Shown here in pieces: positions 42,219-52,040 of a stretch of 64,000 nt of DNA. The stretch is taken from positions 17,503 to 81,502 of the forward strand of contig NZ_JAJFCK010000012.1 of assembly GCF_020709055.1 (NCBI RefSeq), written 5' to 3'. Made by a program: the position numbers and the translations under genes. A model generated the notes under the pieces. That model saw only the letters and a list, made by a program, of their open reading frames with translations, was not told the DNA's origin and made no database searches. Origin of the DNA: Ruminococcus callidus (GTDB taxonomy: Bacteria > Bacillota > Clostridia > Oscillospirales > Ruminococcaceae). The stretch's first letter is position 1, and each line of letters opens with the position of its first letter.

Positions 42219-43169
42219 ATGGCGTGGAGAGATATCCTGGATATGATCTTTAGCGTGATCAAGACGGCAGAGCCGGTGGATATTCTGGATATCCTGGTGC
42301 TTTCGTATGTGGTCTATGTGGTCATGAAACTGGTTCGTGAAACACGTGCCGGACAGCTGGTGAAAGGCATCATGCTTCTGTTTCTGGTGTACATTGTGGC
42401 GAGCTGGATCAAGATGAAAGCCATCTCCTATCTGATGTCGGAGACGCTGAACATAGGTATGATCGCACTGGTCATTCTGTTTCAGCCGGAGCTGCGCCGC
42501 ACCTTGGAAAAGGCGGGGTACACCAAGCTGGGACTTCGCTTCAGCATGAATGCCGGCGCAGATGACGGCATTTGGAGCAATGCCATTGATGTGATCTGCG
42601 ACTCCTGCGTAGAGCTTTCCGCCACCTCAACAGGTGCGCTGATCGTCATCGAACGGCAGACCCGGCTGGGGGAGCAGATCGACAACGGCACGGTTTTGGA
42701 TGCCATCCCCAGCAAGGAGCTGTTCGGCAACATCTTCTATAATAAGACACCGCTCCACGACGGTGCGGTCATTATGCGGGACGGAAAAATTCTGGCAGCA
42801 GCCTGCTTCCTCCCGAAACCGCAGAAAGAAGAGCTGATCAACAAGCGCCTTGGCTCCCGGCATCGTGCCGCCATCGGAATGAGCGAGAATTCGGATGCCA
42901 TTGTCATTGTCGTTTCGGAGGAGACCGGCGCCATCTCTGTGGCGGAAAACGGCGTGCTTAAGAGCGGCTTCACCAGAGAAAATCTGCACCACCTGCTTGT
43001 GGAACGGCTGATCACTTCCAACGAGGAGACCCCCATCGATAAGGTCTCCCGCCGGATTCCGTTCATCAAGCTGCACAGGAAACAAAAGGAGAAGGATCAT
43101 GGACAAAAAGCTGACGCATCTTTGGAATCGTCATCGGGAAAAGAAGACGGACAATCCAAATCAGACTAA
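42219..43169 (+). CDS. cdaA: Diadenylate cyclase CdaA
   Basis: Makes c-di-AMP from two ATP at the membrane (316 residues). Three N-terminal membrane helices (about residues 20-95), then the DAC domain with the catalytic DGA (PLHDGAVIM) and the RHR motif (GSRHRAAIGMSE). The C-terminal tail is charged. ATG 42219 is taken because AAGGGAAGG is 9 nt upstream; ATG 42213 is too close. The gene overlaps cdaR by 71 nt, a long overlap for this pair. Confidence 0.96.
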   Translation: MAWRDILDMIFSVIKTAEPVDILDILVLSYVVYVVMKLVRETRAGQLVKGIMLLFLVYIVASWIKMKAISYLMSETLNIGMIALVILFQPELRRTLEKAGYTKLGLRFSMNAGADDGIWSNAIDVICDSCVELSATSTGALIVIERQTRLGEQIDNGTVLDAIPSKELFGNIFYNKTPLHDGAVIMRDGKILAAACFLPKPQKEELINKRLGSRHRAAIGMSENSDAIVIVVSEETGAISVAENGVLKSGFTRENLHHLLVERLITSNEETPIDKVSRRIPFIKLHRKQKEKDHGQKADASLESSSGKEDGQSKSD

Positions 43170-44505
43170 CCAGACGCTGCTGCAGCGCTTTTATGCCAGC
43201 CGTCCTGCCATGATGATCACGTCTGTGGTGATCGCCATTGTGTTTTGGTTTGTCATCTCCATCTCCATTTATCCGACCACGCCGCGTACCGTGAACCACA
43301 TTCCCCTGAAAGTGGACATCGCCGGAACGACGGCGGAGGAAAACGGGCTGAGTGTCATCAGCTTTGATGTGGATGAAGTCAGCGTACAACTGGAGGGCGA
43401 CCGTGCACAGGTGGGTAATCTGGATGCCAGAGATCTGGTGGCAACGGCATCGGTGGAGAACGTCACGGCAGCAGGCACGAAAAAGCTCGCCATCTCCATC
43501 AGCAGCACGGATAATGTGGAGTTCAGCGTGAAGTCCATTACGCCCTCCACGGTCAATGTGACATTCGATAAGATGGACACCTACACCTTTGATATCACGC
43601 CGTCCATTCCCAATATCACCTTTGCCGAGGGCTGCACGCTGGACGATGATTCCTTTGTCTGCACACCGGCGACCATCGAGGTCACCGGTCCGCAGCAGCA
43701 GCTGGATCAGGTGGCATCCTGCGTTGCGGAGACAGACCAGAAAGAGCAGCTGAGCGCATCCAAGGTTCTGACCACCGACAAGCTGCTGTTCTACAATGAG
43801 TCCGGCGCACTGGTGGATTCCTCCATGTTCACCTACGATGCGGCGAACTTCTCCATTGAAGTTCCGCTGCTGTACCAAAAGACCATGGATATCACCTACC
43901 AGATCACCAACGCACCGTCTAACTTTGACACCTCGTGCCTGAATCTGGCGCTGTCGGCAGATAAGATCACCCTTGCCGCACCGAACAATACGCTGGATGA
44001 GATGAATGAATTCAACATCGGCTCGATTCCGCTGCGGGATATCGATTTGGATTTCTCCCGTGATTTTGTGGTATCTGTGCCGGATGAGTACAAAAACCAG
44101 TCCGGTCTGACGACTGTGACACTGACGCTGGATTCTGCCGGCTTGACCAAGAAGGATTTCGTCCTCTCGGACATCGGTGTCATCAATGCGCCCGGCTCCT
44201 ATAACTTCGACGTGCTGACACAGCAGCTTACCGTCAGTGTTATTGGACCGGAAGAGGTGATGTCGGAGCTGGATGCCAGCGATATCACTGTTAATGTGGA
44301 TCTGCTGAGCTATTCCATTCAGGCGGATGCCGTAGACGGAAACACCGTGACATTTAACTACACTCCGACCATCTCCTGCGCAAAGTACAACAATGTGTGG
44401 GCAGTTGGGGATTATCGGGTTGCCGTCAAGGGCGTGCGCTCTACAGGAACAACATCGTCCTCTGGAAGTGCTGCTGTAACGACAACTGCAGCTGCCGGAC
44501 AGTAA
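43099..44505 (+). CDS. cdaR: CdaA regulatory protein CdaR (YbbR domains)
   Basis: Membrane-anchored regulator of CdaA (468 residues). Short basic cytosolic N-terminus, one membrane helix (MMITSVVIAIVFWFVISISI), then extracytoplasmic YbbR-like repeats, of which about four can be placed (VPL-type strands at NHIPLKVDI, FDITPSI, IEVPLLY, IGSIPLRDI). A Ser/Thr/Ala-rich tail follows. AAAGGAGAAGG directly precedes ATG 43099, which supports the internal start inside cdaA. Confidence 0.93.
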   Translation: MDKKLTHLWNRHREKKTDNPNQTNQTLLQRFYASRPAMMITSVVIAIVFWFVISISIYPTTPRTVNHIPLKVDIAGTTAEENGLSVISFDVDEVSVQLEGDRAQVGNLDARDLVATASVENVTAAGTKKLAISISSTDNVEFSVKSITPSTVNVTFDKMDTYTFDITPSIPNITFAEGCTLDDDSFVCTPATIEVTGPQQQLDQVASCVAETDQKEQLSASKVLTTDKLLFYNESGALVDSSMFTYDAANFSIEVPLLYQKTMDITYQITNAPSNFDTSCLNLALSADKITLAAPNNTLDEMNEFNIGSIPLRDIDLDFSRDFVVSVPDEYKNQSGLTTVTLTLDSAGLTKKDFVLSDIGVINAPGSYNFDVLTQQLTVSVIGPEEVMSELDASDITVNVDLLSYSIQADAVDGNTVTFNYTPTISCAKYNNVWAVGDYRVAVKGVRSTGTTSSSGSAAVTTTAAAGQ

Positions 44506-44533
44506 ACTAGAAAAATAAAGCAAAAAGATAACG

Positions 44534-44586
44534 AAAAGGCGTGTTCTATGGGAATATATGGATTTCCAAGGACATGCCTTTTCTAC
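44534..44586 (+). terminator. Terminator after cdaR
   Basis: AAAAGGCGTGTTC pairs imperfectly with GGACATGCCTTTT; the outer pairs end in TTTT. Confidence 0.65.
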
Positions 44587-44700
44587 TATATTTGATCGAA
44601 GCGGTATTATGTTTTCACAGTAAACATTATTTTTATGCAATTTGCACAAATTCGGGGTTGAATTTTCTGGAGGCCGGAAATAATGTTCATAAATTATACA

Positions 44701-44729
44701 TTTACATTCCTTGGAGATACTGTTATAAT
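44701..44729 (+). promoter_or_regulatory. Promoter of the dockerin protein gene
   Basis: TTTACA (44701-44706), 17-nt spacer, TATAAT (44724-44729). The 120-nt leader holds one hairpin, GGATATGAG/CTCGTATCC (44773-44800). Confidence 0.75.
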
Positions 44730-44855
44730 GGATATAGCTGAAAAATGAATGTTTCATTTTGTAAGCTTAAATGGATATGAGTGATCTGCTGCTCGTATCC
44801 GAATACAGAAATTCAACATGGGAAGACAATGTGTGGAAAAAGGAGCGATATATTT

Positions 44856-47450
44856 ATGAGCAAGACAATTCAAAAAAGAGTGCAGGCAGTTCTTTTGAGT
44901 GCTGTCATGGCTGCAACATCGCTCGCAGTAACTTCTGCGAGCGGGATCTTTGCAGATGCAGCTGGAAAGACATATCAAATCAATAAGACACTGGAAACTT
45001 CCATTCCGGATCCGGATGATCCGGATACTCCGAAGAACCAGCAGAAATGCACGTTTATGTGCAAAGCTTCCACAGATACCTGGACACCGTTTACGGATAC
45101 CAAGGGCAAGGGCATTAAAGATCTGTTCGGAACTGGCATCAAGACCTTCCAGCTGAACTTCAAGTCCGACAAGCTGGTCACCAACTTCTCCTATTATTTC
45201 GGATGCTCAGCAGATAAGGCGCACAGCTACTACTGGGACATCGGCGAGGCAATCGCGTGCACGCCGTACGCAACAGAATTCTCCGTTGTGATCGAGGTTC
45301 CGTCTTATGCAGACCTCTCCAATGACGGCAAATTCCAGGTGCAGAACTGCTATGCCGGTCTGGCAGAGCAGGATCCGGCAGACAATTCCGTGAAGACCTA
45401 CACCGATCAGTCCATTACGCTGGTTTCCATTGAGGCAAACGGCACGACTGATACCAGCAACGGCACTGCACCGGACTGGCTGAACCCCACAAATCCGGAT
45501 CTGCCCAAGGGCGAAGAGAACACCGGCGGAATGTATTATTCCAGCGCAAACGGTGCTGGCGATAACTACAGCTTCAAGGACAACGGCGACGGCACTGCAA
45601 CTGTGACCGCAGTAAATTCTCTGAAGCTGGAGGATGTTAATCTGGATCTGACACCGGGCGACACCTGCAGCGAAGAATATTATCAGACAGAAGCAGGCGG
45701 CGGATATAAGTCCGAGAGCGAGATCCGTGAGGCAGGACTTCCGCTGAACAGCCATAAGTTCACTTACTCCGACTTTGGTCTGGCTCCGGGCAAAAATGCT
45801 TCGTCGGATGTGAAGATCAAATCTTTGAGCGTTACTCTGAAGACTAAAGAAAATTTACAGCGTATCATGTACGGCGGCGGTCTGAATGTTGAGGGTCACA
45901 GTGTAGCGGATACCGAGTATGCAAAGTATCTGGCAGGCATGGAGGGTAAGAACGAGTTGTCCGGCTACTGGTACAATGATATCGGTCCGGAGGCACTGGC
46001 AGCAGCAGAAGAGGCTGGCGCAAAGTTTGGCGTTACCATTGGCGGCGGCACCGACCTTGCAAAGCAGGACATCGGCAACTACTTCACCGTAACATGGGAT
46101 GTTCCGGAAGAGGTTATTCCGTATGCAACTGTAAAGCCCACTGATCAGATTTCTTTCCAGCTGTGGTATGGTCAGGTTGTCGCAGACACCTACACCAAGC
46201 TGGATAAGGCGACTATCGTTGATGCAACTCTGACCTATGAGGAGTCCATGACGTTCCCGTACACCGGCACTGTAACCGCAAAAGGCGGCAGCGAGAGCGT
46301 TGGCAAGTCCGTATCTGTCAACTATGCAGATTTCGGCATGAAGTATGAAAAGACCGCAGACGTTTACGCAGTTCTTTTTGATGTTACCACAGACATGGAT
46401 GTCAACCAGATGGTAGTTGGCGCAGGTACTTCCGTTCTGTCGAAGCTTACTGCAGCAACCTCTGAATGCTGGTATCAGACCGATGATGCCAACGAAAACG
46501 GCAAGCTGGTTCTTGTAAACTGGGAGCCGACCACCGCAGGCAGCCGTCCGGATCCGTCGGATACAGATGCTGAGGTAAAGCCGTACGAAGATGCGAAGGG
46601 CAAGAATAAGTACACCTTTATGTGGGTAATGCCGGGTGCTGTTGCAAATGGCATCATGGAAGGTGCAAACGGCACAATGTCCAAGGCTACTAACTATGTC
46701 AGCACTGAGCAGGAAGGCGACCACGTTGATCTGGGTGTATGGTACGCCGGACTGGGTGAGTCTACTTCCAAGAAGTACACCATCGACAATGTCACCGCAT
46801 ACTATAAGGCTGATGACAAGGAAAACAGCGCAAAGATCGATATGTTCGAGGATCCGCTGAATGTTCCGGAAACCATCGAAGTTACCATCGGCGAGCAGGC
46901 TCCGCTGGAGATCAATGTTCCGGATTGCACCGTTGTTTCCAAGAACATCAAGATTGCAACCGTAAAGCTGGATGCAGACAAGAAGAATGCAACCGTTTTC
47001 GGTAAGAATGTTGGCGAGGCAACAGTTACTGTTACCACACCGGGCGGACAGACCGCTGATGTCAAGATCATCGTTGTTCCGGCTGCTACTACTGTGACCA
47101 CTACAGAAGCCACCACGACAACAACGAAGGCAACGACTACAACCACAACCACAACCACTAAGGCAACTACCACCACGGCTGCAACTACAACCACAGCAGT
47201 GACTACTACATCTTTCGACCCGACGTTGAATGCGTTCTACGGCGATGTAAATCTGGATGGTCAGGTAGATCTGGCAGATGCCGTTCTGCTGAACAAGGCA
47301 ATTGCAAAGGCTGTTGAGCTGAATGCGCAGGCTCACGAGAATGCAGACTGCGAGTACAACCACGTAATCGATGCAAACGACTCCATGGCACTGCTGAAAT
47401 TCCTCGTACACCTGCAGGATAACATTGGTCCGGAGCGTACCGTTGACTAA
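44856..47450 (+). CDS. Secreted dockerin protein with three related modules and a Big-2-like domain
   Basis: 864 residues; ATG 44856 after AGGAG. Signal peptide (residues 1 to about 35, VLLSAVMAATSLAVTSASG). Three related beta-rich modules each show an aromatic pair, a 'VP/MP' turn and a 'YAG/YGQ' strand: SYYWDIG-IEVPS-CYAGL (about 124-168), GYWYNDIG-WDVPE-LWYGQ (369-437), ECWYQTD-WVMPG-WYAGL (538-632). A Big-2-like domain follows (about 675-745), then a Thr-rich linker (745-786) and a type I dockerin (GDVNLDGQVDLADAVLLNK; second half D-x-E-x-N-x-VIDANDSMALL). The dockerin implies binding to a cohesin on a cellulosome-type scaffold. The modules may bind carbohydrate; no catalytic domain is recognisable. 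Confidence 0.88.
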   Translation: MSKTIQKRVQAVLLSAVMAATSLAVTSASGIFADAAGKTYQINKTLETSIPDPDDPDTPKNQQKCTFMCKASTDTWTPFTDTKGKGIKDLFGTGIKTFQLNFKSDKLVTNFSYYFGCSADKAHSYYWDIGEAIACTPYATEFSVVIEVPSYADLSNDGKFQVQNCYAGLAEQDPADNSVKTYTDQSITLVSIEANGTTDTSNGTAPDWLNPTNPDLPKGEENTGGMYYSSANGAGDNYSFKDNGDGTATVTAVNSLKLEDVNLDLTPGDTCSEEYYQTEAGGGYKSESEIREAGLPLNSHKFTYSDFGLAPGKNASSDVKIKSLSVTLKTKENLQRIMYGGGLNVEGHSVADTEYAKYLAGMEGKNELSGYWYNDIGPEALAAAEEAGAKFGVTIGGGTDLAKQDIGNYFTVTWDVPEEVIPYATVKPTDQISFQLWYGQVVADTYTKLDKATIVDATLTYEESMTFPYTGTVTAKGGSESVGKSVSVNYADFGMKYEKTADVYAVLFDVTTDMDVNQMVVGAGTSVLSKLTAATSECWYQTDDANENGKLVLVNWEPTTAGSRPDPSDTDAEVKPYEDAKGKNKYTFMWVMPGAVANGIMEGANGTMSKATNYVSTEQEGDHVDLGVWYAGLGESTSKKYTIDNVTAYYKADDKENSAKIDMFEDPLNVPETIEVTIGEQAPLEINVPDCTVVSKNIKIATVKLDADKKNATVFGKNVGEATVTVTTPGGQTADVKIIVVPAATTVTTTEATTTTTKATTTTTTTTTKATTTTAATTTTAVTTTSFDPTLNAFYGDVNLDGQVDLADAVLLNKAIAKAVELNAQAHENADCEYNHVIDANDSMALLKFLVHLQDNIGPERTVD

Positions 47451-47485
47451 AACCAAAGCATAACACACAAAACTCTGTGACATAA

Positions 47486-47533
47486 CAAACACCCGGCGAG
47501 AACTTCGGTTCTCCGTCGGGTGTTTGTTTTTGC
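47486..47533. terminator. Strong terminator between the dockerin gene and sigE
   Basis: CAAACACCCGGCGAGAAC pairs with GTTCTCCGTCGGGTGTTTG around TTCG, then TTTTT. It can serve both convergent genes. Confidence 0.9.
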
Positions 47534-47556
47534 GTGCCGAAAATGGGCGCTTTCAA

Positions 47557-48297
47557 TTACAAGGGTGATTTTGCAGCAGGCAGATCAGATGCCTCCAGCT
47601 TGCTGCGGAGTTTTCGGATGATTTTCTTTTCCAACCGTGAGATATAGGACTGGGAAATGCCGATGGATTCTGCCACCTCCTTTTGGGTGCGTTCCCTACC
47701 GCCGCAAAGTCCGAACCGCATCTCCATGATCTCCCGTTCTCGTTCGCCAAGTTCCGAAACAGCCTGGCGCAGCATTTCCCGTTCTGCTTCGTTCTCAATG
47801 CCCTTGCTGACGATGTCCTCCTCTGTGCCAAGGATGTCGGAGAGCAGCAGTTCGTTTCCGTCCCAGTCGGCGCTCAGCGGTTCGTCAATGGAGATTTCGC
47901 TGCGGGACTGGGCGTTTTTCCGGAGTACCATGAGAATTTCGTTTTCGATGCATCTTGAGGCGTAGGTTGCCAGCTTGATTTTTTTGGCGGGGCGAAACGT
48001 GCCTACCGCCTTGATGAGTCCGATGGTTCCGATGGAGATCAGATCCTCCAGACCCAGGCCGGAGGACTCGAATTTTCGTGCGATGTAAACGACAAGACGC
48101 AGATTATGGACGATGAGCGTTTCCCGTGCATTGGAATCGCCTGCTTCCAGCGCTGCAAATACGGCAGCTTCCTCCTCCTTGGAAAGGGGCGGCGGAAGGG
48201 TGTCGATGCCGTTGATATAATCAATGCGGCAGGTGTCTTGCAGGAAGCGGCAGATCCGTTCCCGAATTCGCCGGATGCTGAAAATCCAAAAGTGCAT
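47557..48297 (-). CDS. sigE: Sporulation sigma factor SigE (mother cell)
   Basis: Sigma-70 family, 246 residues. The N-terminal about 30 residues are the pro-sequence removed by SpoIIGA, ending near [16 protein letters not shown]. Region 2: [34 protein letters not shown] in part ([15 protein letters not shown]), and [13 protein letters not shown]. Region 4: [16 protein letters not shown] and [30 protein letters not shown] precedes the ATG. Directly downstream of spoIIGA, the conserved pair. Confidence 0.95.
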   Translation of the reverse strand: MHFWIFSIRRIRERICRFLQDTCRIDYINGIDTLPPPLSKEEEAAVFAALEAGDSNARETLIVHNLRLVVYIARKFESSGLGLEDLISIGTIGLIKAVGTFRPAKKIKLATYASRCIENEILMVLRKNAQSRSEISIDEPLSADWDGNELLLSDILGTEEDIVSKGIENEAEREMLRQAVSELGEREREIMEMRFGLCGGRERTQKEVAESIGISQSYISRLEKKIIRKLRSKLEASDLPAAKSPL

Positions 48298-48330
48298 GTT
48301 TCACATCCTTTCTGTTGGCAGACTCCGGAA

Positions 48331-49143
48331 TCAGAATTCCAGAAGTCTGGGGTGAAAAATAGCGCATTTCTGCGTACCGCCAATGCCAACCATTCCGTCT
48401 GCGGTGCGGCTTTTTCCGCTGGACAGATTGCGGATACAGATCTCATCTGGCCGAAACAGGGGCAGAAGTCCGTTTGCGTTCACTGTGGTGCAGGGAAGCA
48501 GCCGGTATCCTTGCAGCTGTTCCACGGAACTGCCGTTTAGAAGTGCTTCCAGAGACTGTTTCCCGCAGACAATGACGGGACGGCCGGAGAAAAGATCGGT
48601 GAGGTTGTTGCCGGTATCCGCCATGCCCTCCAGAACTGCCGTTCTCCCGCCGAGCCGAATCAGAACCTGAAAATGTTCGTCTGTGTGATGCCTCCTTCCT
48701 CGAAAAAAATCGCATAGGTGCAGCAGGAGATAGGCAAGTGCCGTGAATAGGATCAGCTGAAACAGGGAAAAATCCAGATAAAAGCAGCTGTTGCTCCATG
48801 TGGCAAAGCCCTGGTTTGCGGTGCTGCACACCGCCAGCAGCAATCCGGCCAGCAAAAAGCTGCATCCAAAAAAGCAGCCGAACTGCCCCAGCCACCGACC
48901 GTGCTGAATGCCAAATGCCAGACTGACGGTTGCTGCCGCTGCGGTCAGCTTCAGGAGAAGCTGGAGCAGAAGGGGGAGCGCCGGCAGAAAGATCAGCAGG
49001 GAAAACAGGCTGCTTCCCGCCGAAACCAACAGGCATCGGGCAAACCGCAGCGGCGTATGCGTGACACGTGCCGCAGCACGCAGCAGAAAATAGTTGACAT
49101 AGAGGCTTTGCAACAGCAGAACGTCCAGATAAATCGTTTGCAT
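48331..49143 (-). CDS. spoIIGA: Sigma-E processing aspartic peptidase SpoIIGA
   Basis: Membrane-bound protease of the sporulation septum that matures SigE (270 residues). Five hydrophobic segments occupy residues 1-150, followed by the soluble protease domain with the catalytic MADTGNNL (about residue 180) and FSGRPVIV. The C-terminal IGIGGTQ-type region is present as GMVGIGGTQ. GAGGTGAT precedes the ATG. TATACT lies about 25 nt upstream and a 7-of-9 match to a Spo0A box (49187-49195) is near it; both are weak evidence. Confidence 0.92.
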   Translation of the reverse strand: MQTIYLDVLLLQSLYVNYFLLRAAARVTHTPLRFARCLLVSAGSSLFSLLIFLPALPLLLQLLLKLTAAAATVSLAFGIQHGRWLGQFGCFFGCSFLLAGLLLAVCSTANQGFATWSNSCFYLDFSLFQLILFTALAYLLLHLCDFFRGRRHHTDEHFQVLIRLGGRTAVLEGMADTGNNLTDLFSGRPVIVCGKQSLEALLNGSSVEQLQGYRLLPCTTVNANGLLPLFRPDEICIRNLSSGKSRTADGMVGIGGTQKCAIFHPRLLEF

Positions 49144-49264
49144 GTCATCACCTCTGTTTCTAAGTATACCAGAGATGATCTGCGGTTTCTGTCGGATATG
49201 CAGAGCTGGAAACTAAAGTCTTTTGGATGCGGAAGAAAAGGAATTGTAAAAATTGCGGTTTGCA

Positions 49265-49294
49265 TTGACGTGAGGCAGGAGAATGTGGTATAAT
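49265..49294 (+). promoter_or_regulatory. Promoter of adhE
   Basis: TTGACG (49265-49270), 18-nt spacer, TATAAT (49289-49294), with a 90-nt leader containing the GGGGCCCC palindrome. Confidence 0.65.
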
Positions 49295-49383
49295 GAGAGT
49301 GACAAAGGTGTCGTGGGAAAGGGGCCCCTGCGCAGCTTGTCACAAAAGTGTTCCGTCCAGATTTAGAATAGGAGAAACAAATC

Positions 49384-51999
49384 ATGACGAGTCAAACTGA
49401 AATGAATCATTCGCTGGTGGATGGTGTCCCTGCACTGATGCAGAAGCTCTCCGAGGTGCGCCGTGCACAGGAGATCTTTGCGTCCTACTCGCAGGAACAG
49501 GTGGATCGGATCTTTCGTGCGGCTGCCCTTGCGGCAAACCATGCCAGACTGCCGCTTGCCAAAATGGCAGTGGAGGAAACCGGCATGGGCGTTGTGGAGG
49601 ATAAGGTTATCAAGAATAACTATGCGTCCGAGTATATCTACAACGCTTATAAGCACACCAAGACCTGCGGCGTGATTGAAAAGGACCCCGCTTACGGCAC
49701 CATGCGCATTGCAGAACCCATCGGCGTTGTGGCTGCTGTTATTCCGACGACCAACCCCACTTCTACGGCGATCTTTAAGTCGCTGATCTGCCTCAAGACC
49801 AGAAATGCCATCCTGATCTCGCCGCACCCCCGTGCAAAGAAGAGCACCATTGCTGCGGCAAAGATCGTGCTGGAGGCTGCGGTAAAGGCAGGTGCACCGG
49901 AGAACATCATCGGCTGGATCGATGTTCCCTCGCTGGAGATGACCAACACCCTGATGCAGGAGGCGGATATCATTCTGGCAACCGGCGGTCCGGGTATGGT
50001 GCGTGCAGCGTACTCCAGCGGAAAGCCGGCGCTGGGCGTTGGTGCCGGAAATACACCGGCAGTCATTGATGCTTCGGCAGATATTGAGATTGCAGTAAAC
50101 TCCATCGTCCACTCCAAGACGTTCGACAACGGTATGATCTGCGCTTCGGAGCAGTCGGTCATCGTGGACGACTCCATCTATGATGCCGTGCGTGCGGAAT
50201 TTCTCCGGCGTGGCTGCTATTTCCTCACACCGGAAGAAACGGAAAAGGTGCGGAAAACCATCCTCATCAATGGTTCGCTCAACAGCAAGATCGTTGGACA
50301 GCGTGCGGCAAAGATCGCAGAGCTTGCTGGCGTGACCATTCCTCAGGAAACCCGTGTGCTCATCGGTGAGGTGACCTCGGTTTCGCTGGATGAGGAATTT
50401 GCCCATGAGAAGCTCTCGCCGGTTCTGGCAATGTATCGTGCGGAAAACTTTGAACAGGCAATGTCTTATGCCGACCAGCTCATCAGGGACGGCGGTTATG
50501 GACATACCGCTTCGCTCTACGTGGATGCCGGAAAGCATCGGGAGAAAATCGATGCTTTTGCAGCAAAGATGAAAGCTTGCCGTATCGTAATCAATACACC
50601 CTCCTCTCACGGCGGTATCGGTGACTTGTATAACTTCAATCTGGCACCGTCCCTCACACTGGGCTGCGGCTCCTGGGGCGGAAATTCCGTTTCGGAAAAT
50701 GTCGGTGTCAAGCACCTGCTCAATATCAAGACCGTTGCAGAGAGGAGAGAAAACATGCTGTGGTTCCGCACACCTCAGAAGGTATACTTTAAGAAAGGCT
50801 GCCTGCCGGTGGCACTTCGGGAGATTCAGGAGGTGCTGCACCGGAAGCGTGCGTTCCTCGTAACCGACCAGTTCCTGTTCAAGAGCGGGATGACCGCCTG
50901 CATCACAGACCGGCTTCAGGAGATGGGTGTGGCATTCCAGATCTTCTCGGATGTCCAGCCGGATCCCACCCTGTCCTGCGCAAAGACTGGCGCAGCACTG
51001 ATGCGGGAGTTCGAACCGGATGTCATCATTGCGCTGGGCGGCGGTTCTGCTATGGATGCTGCGAAGATCATGTGGGTGCTGTATGAGCATCCGGAGGCAG
51101 ACTTTGCCGACATGGCAATGCGCTTCCTCGACATTCGCAAGCGCACCTACGAGTTCCCGGAAATGGGCAGCAAGGCGTACTTTATCGCCGTTCCCACCTC
51201 TTCGGGTACTGGCTCGGAGGTAACGCCTTTTGCGGTAATCACCGATGAGGCAACCGGCACCAAGTATCCGCTGGCGGACTACCAGCTGCTGCCGAACATG
51301 GCGATCATCGACACCGATCTGATGATGTCCCAGCCTCGTGGGCTGACCTCTGCGTCCGGTATCGATGCTATGACCCACGCACTGGAGGCATATGCATCGG
51401 TAATGGCAACCGATTATACCGATGGTCTGGCGCTCAAGGCGCTGAAGAACATTTTCGAGTATCTGCCGGAGTGCTATGACAACGGGCCGAACGCACCCCT
51501 TGCACGGGAGAAGATGGCGAATGCATCTACCATGGCGGGAATGGCGTTTGCCAATGCATTTCTGGGCGTGTGCCACTCCATGGCGCACAAGCTGGGCGCA
51601 TTCCACCACCTGCCTCACGGCGTGGCAAATGCCATCTTGATTACCCGGATCATGCGGTACAATGCGTCAGAAGCACCCCAGAAGATGGGCACGTTCTCCC
51701 AGTATCCGTATCCGCATGCACTGGAGCGGTACTGCGAGTGCGCACGGTTTGTGGGCGTGACCGGTGCGAACGACGAAGAGGTATTCGAAAACTTTATCAC
51801 CAAGATCGAGGCGCTGAAGGAGCGGGTCGGCATTCGCAAGACGATTCGGGACTACGGCGTTGAGGAATCTGTATTTTTGGAGACACTGGACGACATGTGC
51901 GAACAGGCGTTCGACGACCAGTGCACAGGAGCAAACCCACGGTATCCGCTGATCTCGGAAATTCGGGAGATGTATCTGACGGCATACTACGGCGCATAA
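49384..51999 (+). CDS. adhE: Bifunctional acetaldehyde-CoA/alcohol dehydrogenase
   Basis: Converts acetyl-CoA to ethanol, regenerating NAD+ in fermentation (871 residues; forms long spirosome filaments). Residues about 1-440: aldehyde dehydrogenase domain with the catalytic Cys in NGMICASEQSVIVDD. Residues about 455-870: iron alcohol dehydrogenase with GGGSAMDAAKIM, ATGTKYPLADY, iron-ligand histidines in CHSMAHKLGAFHHLPHGVANA (shown in part). AGGAGAAAC precedes the ATG. Rex, encoded at 38.6 kb, is the expected regulator. Confidence 0.97.
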   Translation: MTSQTEMNHSLVDGVPALMQKLSEVRRAQEIFASYSQEQVDRIFRAAALAANHARLPLAKMAVEETGMGVVEDKVIKNNYASEYIYNAYKHTKTCGVIEKDPAYGTMRIAEPIGVVAAVIPTTNPTSTAIFKSLICLKTRNAILISPHPRAKKSTIAAAKIVLEAAVKAGAPENIIGWIDVPSLEMTNTLMQEADIILATGGPGMVRAAYSSGKPALGVGAGNTPAVIDASADIEIAVNSIVHSKTFDNGMICASEQSVIVDDSIYDAVRAEFLRRGCYFLTPEETEKVRKTILINGSLNSKIVGQRAAKIAELAGVTIPQETRVLIGEVTSVSLDEEFAHEKLSPVLAMYRAENFEQAMSYADQLIRDGGYGHTASLYVDAGKHREKIDAFAAKMKACRIVINTPSSHGGIGDLYNFNLAPSLTLGCGSWGGNSVSENVGVKHLLNIKTVAERRENMLWFRTPQKVYFKKGCLPVALREIQEVLHRKRAFLVTDQFLFKSGMTACITDRLQEMGVAFQIFSDVQPDPTLSCAKTGAALMREFEPDVIIALGGGSAMDAAKIMWVLYEHPEADFADMAMRFLDIRKRTYEFPEMGSKAYFIAVPTSSGTGSEVTPFAVITDEATGTKYPLADYQLLPNMAIIDTDLMMSQPRGLTSASGIDAMTHALEAYASVMATDYTDGLALKALKNIFEYLPECYDNGPNAPLAREKMANASTMAGMAFANAFLGVCHSMAHKLGAFHHLPHGVANAILITRIMRYNASEAPQKMGTFSQYPYPHALERYCECARFVGVTGANDEEVFENFITKIEALKERVGIRKTIRDYGVEESVFLETLDDMCEQAFDDQCTGANPRYPLISEIREMYLTAYYGA

Positions 52000-52040
52000 G
52001 AGCCGGAACAGGCTCGGACAAAACAGGAGGAAGATGAGCG

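Noticed and set aside
43066..44757. 563-residue minus-strand frame opposite cdaR
   Set aside because: Shadow frame with no SD, crossing the cdaR terminator.
47090..47215. ACN-rich tandem repeat resembling a CRISPR or microsatellite
   Set aside because: It encodes the Thr-rich linker of the dockerin protein; no spacer structure. No CRISPR array exists in the window.
49300..49384. Rex operator in front of adhE
   Set aside because: Only a short CTTGTCACAAAAG is present; it does not match the TTGTTAA-N4-TTAACAA palindrome well enough to call.
49363..51618. 751-residue minus-strand frame opposite adhE
   Set aside because: Antisense shadow; Cys/His/Arg-rich composition without domains.
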